A stretch of DNA of 64,000 nucleotides, taken from positions 4,650,001 to 4,714,000 of the forward strand of contig JAHLEZ010000001.1 in the NCBI GenBank assembly GCA_020726505.1. The letters run 5' to 3'. A program made the position numbers and the translations under genes. Below are positions 11,726 to 23,040 of the stretch, one piece after another; positions within the stretch are counted from its first letter, which is position 1, and the number at the start of each line of letters is the position of its first letter. This stretch comes from Leptodontidium sp. MPI-SDFR-AT-0119. Its lineage: Eukaryota; Ascomycota; Leotiomycetes; Helotiales; Leptodontidiaceae. The notes under the pieces were generated by a model. That model did no database searches. It was not told the DNA's origin and saw only the letters and a program-made list of their open reading frames with translations.

Positions 11726-12658
11726 ATGTCTTCCTTTGGCCCGCAGAATACTATCCAAGAGCCAACACCACTTCGACCTATGCCCCCAGTCAACCTCCGC
11801 GAAAGGCTTCATATCCCCACAACACCGCGGCCAATCTCCCAAGAAACAACTTACACGGACCGCACCTCCCGGCGAGGTTCTCTCGAAACAAACCCTCCAC
11901 ATCTAGCTCCAGGGGAGCATCCACATATCATGACCGCGATGGCATTAAATCTCGGCCCTCAGGTTCCAACACCACCGCCAAGTCCACCTCTACTTGAAAG
12001 ACCTGGGGACTTGAAGAAATGGATGGCTTGGATCTTTGTCGGGGCGGCGGCAACAGCAATAACACTACTAATACTCATCATGGCCCTCCTGATCTTCTTT
12101 GGGTTGAAGGACCATTCTTCCACGGTATATGTCAAAGCCTCACCTCTATCTCCGAATGGAACTGAGACGTCCATCTCAGCTGATCCGGGCTCGACACTAG
12201 GACAAAGAGGGGGGTTCAAATCAACACTTTCGCGCAAGCTCGCAGATGCGAATCTGTCAGAGCATCATACATCTACACTTATATCTACATTCACAATTTT
12301 CGGCAACAGTTTTGCGGTGATCCCGGCGCCGGAACTAGCCACGAGGGAGCAAGATTCTATGGTCGCCACCGTACAAGCAAATATCATCACGACTACGACT
12401 CCAAATATGATCAGCACAGAAATAATACGTATTACAGCTCTCATACCTACAGAACCTACAGTCACAAAGACCATTACAGCTGTAGCTGTGCCTCCATCCG
12501 GGCCAACTGTGCCACCACCAGCATCTGTGACTGTGGACTTGCAGTTTATAGTTGTTAACTCTGGGAGAGTTACATCTATGAAAGAAGAGGCAATATGGAA
12601 TACTGTGTTTGCTGTTTTTGTCATGGGCGGAATTATAGTATGTTATCGAGGCTTCTGA
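11726..12658 (+). CDS. Uncharacterised single-pass membrane protein, Pro/Thr-rich
   Basis: Single-exon frame of 310 aa with a proper ATG; no family recognised. An N-terminal, Pro-rich, probably cytosolic region of about 95 residues is followed by a strong membrane segment (MAWIFVGAAATAITLLILIM, near residues 100-125). After it comes a Ser/Thr/Pro-rich presumed luminal or extracellular part with repeated TITAVAVPPSGPTVPPP-type stretches. A second hydrophobic segment (AIWNTVFAVFVMGGIIVCY) lies at the very C-terminus. There is no signal peptide. The gene follows the multi-pass gene on the same strand by about 540 bp. Fungal genes of this shape often encode surface or vacuolar membrane proteins, but nothing here fixes a function. 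Confidence 0.6.
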   Translation: MSSFGPQNTIQEPTPLRPMPPVNLRERLHIPTTPRPISQETTYTDRTSRRGSLETNPPHLAPGEHPHIMTAMALNLGPQVPTPPPSPPLLERPGDLKKWMAWIFVGAAATAITLLILIMALLIFFGLKDHSSTVYVKASPLSPNGTETSISADPGSTLGQRGGFKSTLSRKLADANLSEHHTSTLISTFTIFGNSFAVIPAPELATREQDSMVATVQANIITTTTPNMISTEIIRITALIPTEPTVTKTITAVAVPPSGPTVPPPASVTVDLQFIVVNSGRVTSMKEEAIWNTVFAVFVMGGIIVCYRGF

Positions 12659-13877
12659 AGCGATAAGGAACTCGCTGGATGGCATGAAAGAAGTATACCC
12701 AACTGTCAAGCATGGTCATTTCAACAAAGTATGGAATTTTCAAAATTCGTAAACAGATGAAGAACTAGTCAATACAATTGAGTGATGTCTTGCTTTCCTC
12801 TCTTCTCTTCAAGCAAAGCGTCAACCAGGGTCTGCGCTAGCCGACGCACCTCGGCTTCTCGATTGGTCGTCATGTACAGTACAATATGAGTAACAAAACA
12901 TTCACGAGCATCTATCTACTAGCCAAATTTCCTATGAATATTTTAAGTTTGCTAGACCTTATGAGACCCCCTTGCTCTTATCACTTACGACCCCAGCCTA
13001 CACTAAAGTGTATTTGCAAGTTCCAAATTCAGGCAAATAAGCGAAATTTTCAGCACGCATCTGGCTTCATTCATCCATTGCGCAGACCCCAGACGGGACG
13101 GGCCAATCCTTCCCGAAGTTGGCGGCGCAGCACTTGTCAATTCTTACCCTCGGTAGTTGATAGATAAACAAACAATATACTTATCCCCAGGCACAGTTAC
13201 TAAATAGGGGTGCCACCAGGCTTCAAAACAGGCGCAGTTCTGGGGAAGTTGACCCTGGAACCAGGACAATACAGGCTAAACGAATCTGTTGTGCAGCATA
13301 TTGTGCGGCTTGTAATAAACACCTTCCCTTAATGGAAATATGCGAGTGCAGACCCTGTCATTTGCTCGGCCTCATGAATCTGTCGTGGAACGTCGGTTAG
13401 ATTCTCAAAGGATTTGAAGAATGGTCGTTGGCAGAGTGTATTAAGCATTTGATGAGAACACGAGGACTTTCACAGTCTTTTGATTGGGAATGAGGAGGGA
13501 GTGACATTCTTTTCGAAATATCCGGTGGTACATCATACGGTGAAGGAATAGTATATCCTTGGCTCTGCTTGATGCGCTGTAGATCTGGCTACACATGTGC
13601 AATGCGCGAAGGAAGCTTACACGAGATACGAAGATTAACTGGACGGGCGAAGCAGAAAGTTCGGCGTGTCAATTCTGTGAAAGTGGACCGAGGTATGAAC
13701 TTGAGAAAGAGAAAGACAAGAAGGCGAGAATCAAGAAGTATAATAGAAGGGACTCCACCCTCCTCTTACTCTTCATCTCCACCATTCTCAAAGGGTTCTA
13801 CCTCCAGAGTCAATCCAGCTTCTTCTTTTAATCTAGAAATTAGCCCCTAACCACAATCTATCACACCAACATCAAAC
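12659..13877. other. Intergenic, promoter of the secreted protein
   Basis: No supported gene. Short frames between 13569 and 13850 run into the CT-rich leader of the gene starting at 13878 and lack conserved features. Confidence 0.5.
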
Positions 13878-14682
13878 ATGCAGTTCACAGCATCCCTCGT
13901 TGCTGCCATCCTCCTCGCCACTGCTCCGGCACTTGGATTCATCGTCCCTGAAGGTGCCGAAGATGGCATCTACACCGTTGAGCGTGATGCCTCTGGACAA
14001 GAAGTCCACATCAGGCAAGGCGACATCTCCTCTGGACCTGTTGCGAGGGCTGTCCGCGGTAGCAACTTGAAGCGAGGCGGTTTGGACCAGTGGGGTTGCT
14101 TCAAGGATCAATCAGAGCTCGACCATGGCAACTGTGACAGTGCAGTGAGTGCTCTCCGAGGTCAAATTGGCGATGGAGGAAGGGGTGTTGGTAAGTCTAG
14201 TTTCCAGAACATTCTTCCCATTTCCTTTAGTCGATCTATGACCCTTATGTTATTCGTTTGCTCAGATTCAGAGCTCACCCCCAAGACTTTACTGGAAATA
14301 GTAAACTAACTTCGAGTTCCTGCGATTTAGGCAATCACATGGGTCTGTACTCAATCTCAGGCGAAGTAGTTGCATATGTATGTATAATTCAGTACTCTCT
14401 CTACTCAAAGATCCAGGATCCCGTATCAAAAGCATCTGTTAGGAATCGAGATCTAGAGAAATCCTTGATTTTCAAATTTTGCGGAAAACGACGCTAATTT
14501 GTATGAAGTGTTGCAACAACCGCGCTGAAGGCAATACATGCTACCTTTCGGACCAGTCTGAGTCCAACACTGGGATCACCAATTTGTGCGGATGGTACAG
14601 GCCAGGCTATGCATACAACAGTGGTGCTCACCTCACATACGGATATCAGCACAAGAGCTACAGCTGGTGCCCGGAACATTGA
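13878..14682 (+). CDS. Small secreted Cys-rich protein with Kex2-type site
   Basis: Predicted secreted protein; the family is not recognised. Proposed exons start with 13878-14190 (donor GTAAGT). The second ends at TAT before GTATGT, after the acceptor GCGATTTAG near 14330, and adds NHMGLYSISGEVVAY. The third starts at TGTTGC near 14510 and runs to the TGA at 14680. The first 20 residues (MQFTASLVAAILLATAPALG) are a clear signal peptide. A propeptide of about 45 residues ends in SNLKR, a Kex2-type dibasic site, and the mature part begins GGLDQWGCF. The mature region has seven Cys by this model and a C-terminus rich in Tyr/Gly ending YSWCPEH. The odd Cys count may mean an exon edge is off. An effector-like or antagonistic role is possible but not shown. 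Confidence 0.65.
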
Positions 14683-15494
14683 TGAAAACGCGTGCATTAC
14701 ATGGGGGTGTTGATGGCTTGGTTTGAGAACAGGACAGTTCATGGACAGCTGGCACATTGAGAATATTCGCTCCTTTGATCTTCTCGTTGTGTAATCTGCC
14801 TATTGGGGCTTAGCTTTCAAGAATTTAACTTATAACTGAGGCACCAATCGATCCATGAACAAGCATGTTCCAACTACAAAGTTCAAGGACAATTATTGGT
14901 GGAACTAAACCTAGTCCATGTCGTGAAGATAGGCAGATGCGCTCACAGTCCCGGAAACTCCAAGTTTTGCCGAGAGGAAAAACAAAGGGGATCGCTAAGC
15001 GAGCGAGCCCCCTTTTCAGAATATAAGTAGGCAGATGCAGAACCTACATACAGTGAGATGACTATAGGTAATTGATAGGCGAAGAAGGAGTACTAGAGTT
15101 GTGCTTCCACCTACTAAATCTTTGCTCCAACCCTGCAAGGGAATCAATTCAGTAAACAAGAGACAAGAGACAAGAGGCCTTCGTCATCCTTCGTCATTAT
15201 AAGATGTCGATAGTACTAGTTTCAGAATAGCTATAGACTAGGAAAAATTCAGTACTTTGATATGCAGTTGGATTCGAAGTAGATGCCGCTAATTACATTT
15301 CTGATCGCTCCGCTCTAAACTACATATTCACAAGCCATTTGCTCAGCACAGTATTTAATGCCGCCACTAAGCCCCTGTACCACCAGTACTAGATATCCGG
15401 AACGCCCGCTGTGTATCCCAAAATGACAAAATGCGAATAAACCAAGGGTATTTGAAGGAGAGGATCCCATTTCCAGGCAGTTGACATCGTTCGA
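14683..15494. other. Intergenic, convergent 3' flanks
   Basis: No gene seen. It contains CTAAGCGAGCGAGCCCCC at about 14995-15012, related to the TTAAGCGAG motif found elsewhere in the window. Confidence 0.45.
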
Positions 15495-17547
15495 TCAAGC
15501 TAATTCATGCCGCTGCCTCGCATCCATCTCGTAATGCTGCGGCTGAGAGTTCAGTTCCTGCGCGAAGCCTTCCCTTCCAGCCACATCTGATCCAGGGGCT
15601 TCAGACATCAAAGCCGCATAGGGCTTGTGGTCGCCTCTGTACTCCCCCTGGTATGCACCATCCCCTTGGCCCATCTCAGCGCTACCTGCGGGGAAATTTG
15701 GACTTGAGCTTTGGGATGGGAGCTCGGCGGCAGTACGCTTACGTCGTCGCATGAGGAAAAATATCAGGCCAGCGATCGCGGCGAGTCCAACGACTCCACC
15801 AACTACTCCGCCTGCAATAGCGCCAGTGTTGGAAGAGCTGGACGTTGAAGCAGGGTTGGAGGAAGAAGGCGATGGTGTTGAGGTTGTTGAAGTGGCTGTA
15901 ACTGGTTAGAATGTCTTCTGTTTATGAGAAAGTGAAGGCTTACTGCTGTTGGTGAAATGTGTGACGGAAAACAACTCTTTAAGTGTTGGTGAACCCCAGT
16001 TAGATGGCTCGCGTGAACTGGACCTCCGTTAGCTTGCTAGAACTAGTCACTAGAAATGTAGGACTTACTTCGACGCATAATAGTTCTTCACAGGATCAGA
16101 CTGTTCATACGCCGCAGCCCCGGCATCATAACTATCTGACCAGCTCAATGATGTCATATCGAAGATTGCAAGTCCTTGAGTGAATTGATCTTTGGTGGAA
16201 AATGTCACCAAGTCCAAGGTCTTCGCCGCATTTGTTGCTTGATCTTGCAGAGTGTCAACACCACCTATTACCAGCATTTGTCGACGTCCCACAGTTTCGC
16301 AGGTGAGACCATGTCTGGGCCTTGCAGGAGCATATGGGACTTTGATCCATTGGAAAGCTGGCAATGTAAGGATATACATCTCGTCATAGGGCAGGGCAAT
16401 AGATCCCAAGTGACCGGCCCATCCAGCATACATAAATCTGAGTTTTAAGTCAGCATTGTAGAGAATGTTTGTTGGCCACCGATACTCACATTTCATACGT
16501 TCCATTCGTTGAGTTCGCCCCAGTCACACAAAACTCGATGCGCCCATTTGGAATATTGCCCGTAGTCGTCTGATTGAAGAATGTACCAGTGGCTGGATCA
16601 TATAGAGTTAAGGTGCCGAAGGACTGTATATTCTCGGCAGCTGAATATAAATTGCGACGAGAAATGTCACCACTCAGGATGATATAAACGCCCTTTGGAC
16701 CAAAAAAGGGCACATAGTGAAGTACTCCTCGCTCCGCAGTCCCGTTGACATTATAGCCAGCAGCGCTCGAATTTGTGAACGTGCCAGTCGTCATGTTGTA
16801 TTGCACGATACCAGGAATAGGTATTTGGTCGGTAACATTCACATTCTCTGGGACTGTCCTGGCATTTCCGTACCCTCCCAAATTGATCGCGCTGTCTCCT
16901 CCATAGGCTGACAATCCTTGGTAGGGTCTGGTTAACCCCGCGCTGACAATTGCGTCGGTAGCGGCCGTATCTTCACTCCATGTTCCTCCTCCTTGACCAT
17001 CCAACTTAAAAGACCACATTCCCAATGGATAAGCTGATTCCTCGGGGTTGTTGAATCGCGGAGCAGCTCCAACAAAACCTTCTTGCAGCCTATTTTCCTT
17101 CGCGTTATACCACAGTGTTCCATCGTCCAGATATGGAACCCCGCTGGGTTTCGAAAATGTGTTTATGACCACAGAAGAATTCGTCCAGGATTTGGACATA
17201 TCAATCGATAGTGTTGTCGTCGAATGGAGGATCTGGAGTGAGCCTCCTTGTACGTAGGAAAATGCGCCGCCATCTATATAGACAAAGTTGCCCACAACGA
17301 CAGCTTTGGAGTATTAGCATGGTGTCTAGCTACAACACAGTACAAACAGAAATTCCAATTTATACTTACATGAATGGTACCCTCGTCGTAGAAAGATGTT
17401 GGCAGCGACCACACCTGATTGCTGTCTCTCTTCGATCCTCCCATCCTTGAGTTGCTCACTCCGCGCTGCGGCCAGGAAAGTGTTCTCGCTTACAACACTT
17501 GAAAGGCATGAAGCCAAAGCAAAACCTAACGATAGTTGAACCCTCAT
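15495..17547 (-). CDS. Kelch-ectodomain single-pass membrane protein
   Basis: Cell-surface receptor-like protein of 613 aa. Minus-strand exons are 17370-17547, 16490-17303, 16069-16437, 15944-16017 and 15495-15901; all phases match. A signal peptide (MRVQLSLGFALASCLSSVVS) is followed by a long kelch-type beta-propeller region with repeat landmarks such as GYHSSVVVGNFVYIDGG, GVYIILSGD, YEIFMYAGW and MLVIGGVD. A Ser/Thr-rich stalk (TATSTTSTPSPSSSNPAST) then leads to a membrane helix GAIAGGVVGGVVGLAAIAGL and a basic stop-transfer RRRKR, followed by a cytosolic tail of about 85 residues. Fungal proteins with this kelch-stalk-TM-tail design are common but largely uncharacterised. The ligand is unknown. 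The start was chosen because splicing from it gives FLRRGYHSSVVVG. Confidence 0.85.
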
Positions 17548-19563
17548 TGAGGGCGAGCGTATACCCGTGACGTAAGGAAAGACAGTCAGAATTGAGATTT
17601 GAGGAGACGAATACAGGACTGAGACAGAGAAAGTGAGGGACTCACGGTCAGCGACAGCGAGGTGAGAGAGAAGTGGCACGAGAGACTGGCGCGCTGACAA
17701 GCTGTGCCGCATCCTTCCTGTTTCAGGGCATATGCTTGTCAATCTTCAGCGTTGAGCGAGCCCTGACCAGGCCTCAAGCCCCCGATCACCCCATGGCGGA
17801 GCTGTTTGCGGGAGGCGGCTAGGGAGCAGCTAATGCGGCTTGAGGCTCTTTTCCTCCACTCAGCGTGCTGGAACCGAAAATAAATCTGCAAAGCCCCGTC
17901 CCAAGTCCTGGGTTGATGCCTGAGCACAGTGGTGTACAGCCAATTGACAGGCCTGACTGCCCCTGTAGCCGACCTGCCCCTTGTTTCGCTTGAAAACTAC
18001 CAGGTATTTTACGTCAAAAACTTAAATTGGGGGCGGCAATCAACTCCGTTTTCAATCTGTCAATCAGGCTTGAAATCCTGGATGGACGGACCGTATCCTG
18101 TTTTTCCGACTCTCGTTCCCCAGATCCAATTAAAACCAAGTGCCAAGGAAATGCTTTTCGTCTTTAAAATCTGACAGCCGTCATAGAACTGAGAAAGCAT
18201 ATATTTTATCTCTCAGACATCTGGCGTTCAAATATCATAAAACAGATGTATTTTGTTCCTCTTGGTAGCAAGAATGGCTTCTTCTAGCGAAAACCGACAA
18301 CGATTTCGACATCTTAGCTGACAGGAACAAAAGCAGACGGCTTAAGCGAGCCCCTGTATTAACCTCGGTTGGCCAAAACAAAGTTTCCTATCTAATACAC
18401 GACATTCTATGGCATCTTCTCAGCTACTGACTAGTCTGGTTCAAATTTATCATTATTTCAGTACATGATTCTACTATCACTTATTAGGTTGGGCGTGGAA
18501 ACACACAAATGTCCGTTGTGACAGTTCACAGCATGACTTTGTCTCGATCCCATATTCTATAATTTGGAATATATCCCCACACAATCACAAAATCATAGCC
18601 ACAGAAGAGTACCTACGTATAAGGAGAAATCCCCAGGGCGAGCTTATCTAATATCTACCGAAGTCCGGAAGGAAAGCGTGTCTTGATACCTGCTCTGGAT
18701 CCGCTTTGATTTCCTACCGAAGGCAATGCTTTAGGACGCAAGTTTTAATTTTATTCCTTGCTATATTATACAAGAAACATACCAAATTTGCCATCTGAGG
18801 TTTCCACAGGGCTTACCATCCTTTGAGTGCCCAGAATTGTATCACAACTTCAAGCGAGTCGTCAGATTCAGCTCTATTCACGAAGCGCAGGAGCTCGGCA
18901 GGCAACGCTGCAACTTCCGAATCTTTTGGGAAGGAACGTTCCTCAAGCTCTGAAGTAGCGTCGCTTCCTGTTTATATCTGGCAATACACATGTTCTTATC
19001 TCTCAACCCTCCTTCATCATCTACAATATCTCGAGCCTAAGATTTCCAAGATACTGACTGGTTCTTTCGGCCACGAGGCAAAGATGCAGCTTCACAACAC
19101 TATCTCTAGCATATGGGTTTGGCAGAACAATTGAAAAGTTAGCCATCACCAATCTCATATAACGAAGTTGACATCGTAGCAGATACCCAGTACCCTACAG
19201 GATCAACGTTCTCAGCGTGGGAATTGAAGGCTGACCTCCTTTCACCTTCAAACCCTACCACCACCCAAAGCAGCCGGGCTGCCAAAGCCAACACCCCCAC
19301 CAAGGCCGCAACAAACGACCCGTACAATTCAGTCCAAATTTCCTACCCAAAGGCAGCTTTTAACAGCGATTACTTTCGCATGTCCCGGTTCTCAAGCCTT
19401 TGCGGAAAAGGAACTCTAATTCCTCTGGGATAAGCCATTGACCTGGGCTGTGGTCAAGGTCTCTGCATGTAATTTAGCACAGAGGTCAGTGAATTCGCAA
19501 CTACCCACCCCAGTCATCTTGCTCTCCAGACTCAACTAATATCTTCAAGTTGACAACACCATA
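17548..19563. other. Intergenic, left part of the accessory island
   Basis: No gene that I can support. A 103-codon frame at 18823-19134 and a 69-codon frame at 19224-19433 are Ser-rich, without domain features. The left inverted repeat of a possible element begins at 18342. Confidence 0.45.
18342..18380 (+). repeat. Left arm of imperfect terminal-inverted-repeat-like pair
   Basis: Begins TTAAGCGAGCCCCTG and ends GGCCAAAACA. The reverse complement of 21614-21659 starts with the same 15 bases, then shares CTCG and GGCCAAAACA with a 7-base length difference. If the outer TA is a target duplication, this resembles a Tc1/mariner-type end. Confidence 0.5.
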
Positions 19564-20931
19564 ATGGCGGCTCCATTAAACACGTCACCCAGCTTCCCTT
19601 CCCTGACGGGTGCGCAATCTGGGTTGCAAATTAGAGATTTAGCATTCAACTCGGACGTCTGGGCAATGGAATATGGCATGAAGGGCGAAGGCAGGGGCCT
19701 GATCATCAACGCAGCGTTTCCATCATCCACTTCTTACACCACGATTGCTACGGCGGCCGGTGGGGCGAATCCACCACTAGACAGGATCTTCAAATCAAGC
19801 CAGAGCTTTTCTCCTGCCGAGATAGCTCCTCCTGCATCTAACACCACTCAGTACCTCATAGTAGGATATGTACCACGGTCACCGGAGGATAAGCACATGC
19901 GCAACAACGTTGAATACCACACCGGTCAGCGAAGAGCTATAGGCACTACCCGGCCGAGAAATATCATTCCGTGGGACGAGAATGCTCCTCCCGTTCCCGT
20001 TGTGACGCCACTGGCTCTCAGAGAGGGCGACGCACCTTTTAAGTTATACGCCCTGATGAACCCTAGAGATGGAACATGTACCCCGTATACAATCGACAAG
20101 CAGAGGGTGTTCATTCGATGGGAATTCCGTTCTGTAGTGAGCAACACAAGAGAGAGGATGAAGGAATGGAGTAACACCATCGCGGATGCGGTTGCGACAC
20201 ATTCAGGTAGAATGAAGATGGATGTAAGTGGAACCGACAGGACTGATGGGGAGAAATATGACGGAGAGGGGAAAGAACCGGTGACCAAGTGAAGAGAAAC
20301 CAGCCACTCGATTCCGATGCGTCCGACCACGTCACTGAATGCAACTGCACTACAACGGACTAATTCTGGAAAGTTATATGTGAATGTTAATGACCGAGCG
20401 AGCTTAAACATGGGCACAGCAGTCCCAGTCCCGGACGAGCGAGAAACAGGTCAAGCTCTTGGTAATACTGTTGAAGAGCCAGCCGCTTCAAGCACTCGTA
20501 GCTTAGCACAAAAGTTGCAAGACCTTGCCCGCCAAGCTGAAAGATTCGAACGACAAGAACATTAATTGACTGTCAGGGAGGCATCCGTCACTGCACGAGA
20601 ACGCAAGGCAGAAGCCGATCTTGAAACCTTCAAGAACCAAAGATCCGAGCTCGAGGCGAAGACAGAAGCCATGAAGAAAGCAAAGGAACAGCTTGGCGCT
20701 GACCAGAAGATACTGAATGAGGGACAGAAAATTCTCCTCGAAGAGAGGCAGGCTCTGGAGGCAGAGAAACGAGAGATGCGATCTACTCTCGGTAGGGAGA
20801 GTGCAGAGATATTTGACTCGGTTCATAATGGCATCAAGCGACGAAGAGAAATGGACGAAGATCTCGAACGAGAAGCCAAGAGGCTGCGGTCTGGTGGCAA
20901 GGTCCTAAAGGATGATTCTCGGGCTACTTAG
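19564..20931 (+). pseudogene. Coiled-coil protein, degenerate copy A
   Basis: Homologue of the gene at 24682-26250. The N-terminal domain aligns along its length, for example YLIVGYVPRSPEDK versus YLIVGYAPRAITKG, NIIPWDENAPP versus NVIPWDSTAPP, and TCTPYTIDKQRVFIRWEF versus LCTPFAIKVENVFFRWEY. The first in-frame stop (TGA at 20290) is explained by a likely intron 20224-20373 with donor GTAAGT, branch CTAAT and matching phase. A second stop, TAA at 20563-20565, interrupts the coiled coil (RQEH-stop-LTVREASVTARERK), and the frame continues to 20931 with an NLS-like KRRREMDEDLEREAKRLR. A CAA-to-TAA change would explain it. The locus may be a pseudogene or make a protein truncated before the NLS. 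A 63-nt intron with a weak donor is a less likely alternative. Confidence 0.6.
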
Positions 20932-21613
20932 ATTTCTCTGTTTAGCAGAGTGGGCGGAGTTTGATTGGTACCGAGGTGAGACCTGGCCTGGATCTTTTTC
21001 TTCACTTTAGACGGCGTGCGGGATCTACTTCAATCTATGTTTGGAGGAGTTGCGGCGGTTTTTCATATGCATGGGAGGGACGGCAGTTCTCGGAGATGTC
21101 CGTTGATCAGAGTAGAGCGTGGATCTGAATTCGGGTTATCCTTCGGGGCAACCGAGCAACATGGCTGGCGATAGTCATGCCCAGTATATGGTGCAGCTAG
21201 ATACCGATAGTTGAGATAAACTAATAAGAAAAGCGTTGCACCTTTTGCCCAAGTCCATTTCCGTTCGTTCTATTGGTTGATGTTGGTTGATTCGAATGGG
21301 GTTTGAAGCCCGTTCCGGATTTTTTGGTATCTCAAGGGGTAGTGCGTGGGGCTTTCAATGTTGCTTCCGTATTCCGGCGTACAGAGCAGTCCCTTTCAAA
21401 GGGGTGACCCTACCTGTAAGCCTCTGCCGCAAGCGAGCTGGCCTTTGAACGGACAAGCTCCTAGTAGCCGATTCTCCTTGACTGCATTCACTTCATCTTA
21501 CAGTGTTACTACATAGGCACGTAGGGATTAAAGCAATAAATGTATGCTGGAATTAGTTAAATAGCACCTAGTTAGAGTAGTGAAGTAATAGCCGACCTGT
21601 ACTGTTGCTTGAG

Positions 21614-21659
21614 TGTTTTGGCCCCAGTGTCAAGCGAGACAGGTCAGGGGCTCGCTTAA
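21614..21659 (-). repeat. Right arm of imperfect terminal-inverted-repeat-like pair
   Basis: Reads TGTTTTGGCC ... CAGGGGCTCGCTTAA, the reverse-complement counterpart of 18342-18380. Together the arms enclose about 3.3 kb containing coiled-coil copy A. Confidence 0.5.
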
Positions 21660-21792
21660 GCAGGACAACCATTAAAGACGGCTGCTTATGCAGAGTTACG
21701 CACCCCGTTCTGTATTGGATTCGTAGGCCCACACTATGTTTATCATACAAATTTCATTCTGTCGATCCTGATATGTCCTATAAGTTGTTTAG

Positions 21793-21836
21793 TACATACG
21801 ATAAGAACACAAGTTACATACGATAAGAACACAAGT
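21793..21836 (+). repeat. Tandem duplication of a 22-bp unit
   Basis: Two exact adjacent copies of a 22-base unit containing ACGATAAGAACACAAGT lie at 21793-21814 and 21815-21836. Such a small duplication could be replication slippage or a transposon footprint. Confidence 0.8.
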
Positions 21837-22223
21837 CAATTCCATTGTTTCCTATACTCATAGTCAATATCGGCAGGAAATAGCATGGTCTTTGCTCACC
21901 TTTTGACCTCGAAGTACCCGAGGGATTCCCTATACCTATACCTTGTTGAGATAATACGATGATGTGTGCAACCTGGTCGTGCGATATGAGTAGAGTTGTA
22001 GTGTTTGAGTGCGAGAATGAGTAGTGTTGTGGTGTTTGAGTTGGAGAAAGGTTGGTATGGGCAGATGTAAAAGTTTGAGAAGGAGTATGCAGTGAATTGG
22101 GAGTGAAGTGAATAAATAAATGCGTCGACGGCGCTGGCCGATGGGGGCGAGGGGAAATGGTTGATGCAGGGAAAGTACAAATGTAAACATTGAGACCACC
22201 AGGGGTTGCAGGAATTCGTGGGA

Positions 22224-23040
22224 TTAAGCGAGTACAGCAAAAAGAGGCTCAGATGCGACGATTTCAAGCTTTCGTTACCACAACTTGCTCTTGATGGGCT
22301 TCCTACTGTATTTAACTAAGTCTTTACATCGTTGAGGCATCTCTGAAATGCGCGCGCGAATTTCCTCCATCGTGATCTTGTCCCACTCTTCTTGTAAAGC
22401 TCGCTTCAACTCCTCCAAATCTGTCCACACCTTGTAACGAATTCTGATCTTAATTATATTCCAACAAGCCTCAATTGGATTCAGATCAGGCCATTAAGCG
22501 GGGTATACAATACAAGGGATGTTGTGATCCTTTTTGTACTATCTTGCGAGGTTGTTCTTGTCTCCACGTGTACCATGCGAATCATCGTTATCTTCTTGAA
22601 GAACCCAAGGCGCTGAACTATCTCTCTGCCTCGCAGCTTAAAAGCAGCATCGTAAACAGGAAGTAAACGTTCAACGTAATACTTTTGCGTCATGGAATTG
22701 CCTTTTGGTTTGACTTCCACCGACTGAGGCTTCGTAGCTTCCCATTCCAACAAACGAGCCTCCCATTACTCGAGACTTTTGTTCTTTCGCTGTCGAGGCT
22801 TTCGGGGGCATGGAGATTGAATACCCTTCTCTTCTTCGTCGTGGTTGAACTCGAGTTTCTCGCATTTAGCTTGCCAATTAATTTACCCGGTGATATGTAG
22901 TTTATTCCCCATCTTCTTCGGCCTTTCCTGTATATTCTCTAGGTTTTCGCGTGGATCTTCTTCTCGTAGGATATACCTAGCACCTGTGGACGAAGGATCG
23001 ATGTGTGCCTCGTCCGTGAAGTGGATATATTACCAATGTG
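22224..23040 (-). mobile_element. Tc1/mariner-type DNA transposon relic
   Basis: Read on the minus strand, this is a decayed DDE_3-type transposase. The catalytic landmarks are all present: HFTDEAHID (first Asp), WVLQEDND (second Asp) and WPDLNPIEACWN (third acidic residue), followed by the typical C-terminus EEWDKITMEEIRARISEMP, RCKDLVKY and SKLW, with the stop at 22275. The frame is broken by at least four stops (for instance GARYIL...HITG-stop, SLE-stop-WEA, NLAR-stop-YKK, YPA-stop-WPD) and one frameshift just before WVLQEDND. Several stops fit CAA/CAG-to-TAA/TAG changes. A TTAAGCGAG motif at 22224-22232 may be the remnant of its end. The other end was not found. Confidence 0.8.

Larger units (their letters stand above)
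20932..22223. other. Gene-free flank of copy A with repeats
   Basis: No gene seen. It contains the right inverted-repeat arm (21614-21659) and a short tandem repeat (21793-21836). From about 21960 to 22060 there are loosely repeated GTAGTGTTTGAGT-like units. Confidence 0.5.

Noticed and set aside
20290..20292. TGA as evidence of gene decay in coiled-coil copy A
   Set aside because: A consensus intron at 20224-20373 removes it in phase, so only the TAA at 20563 counts as a likely nonsense change.
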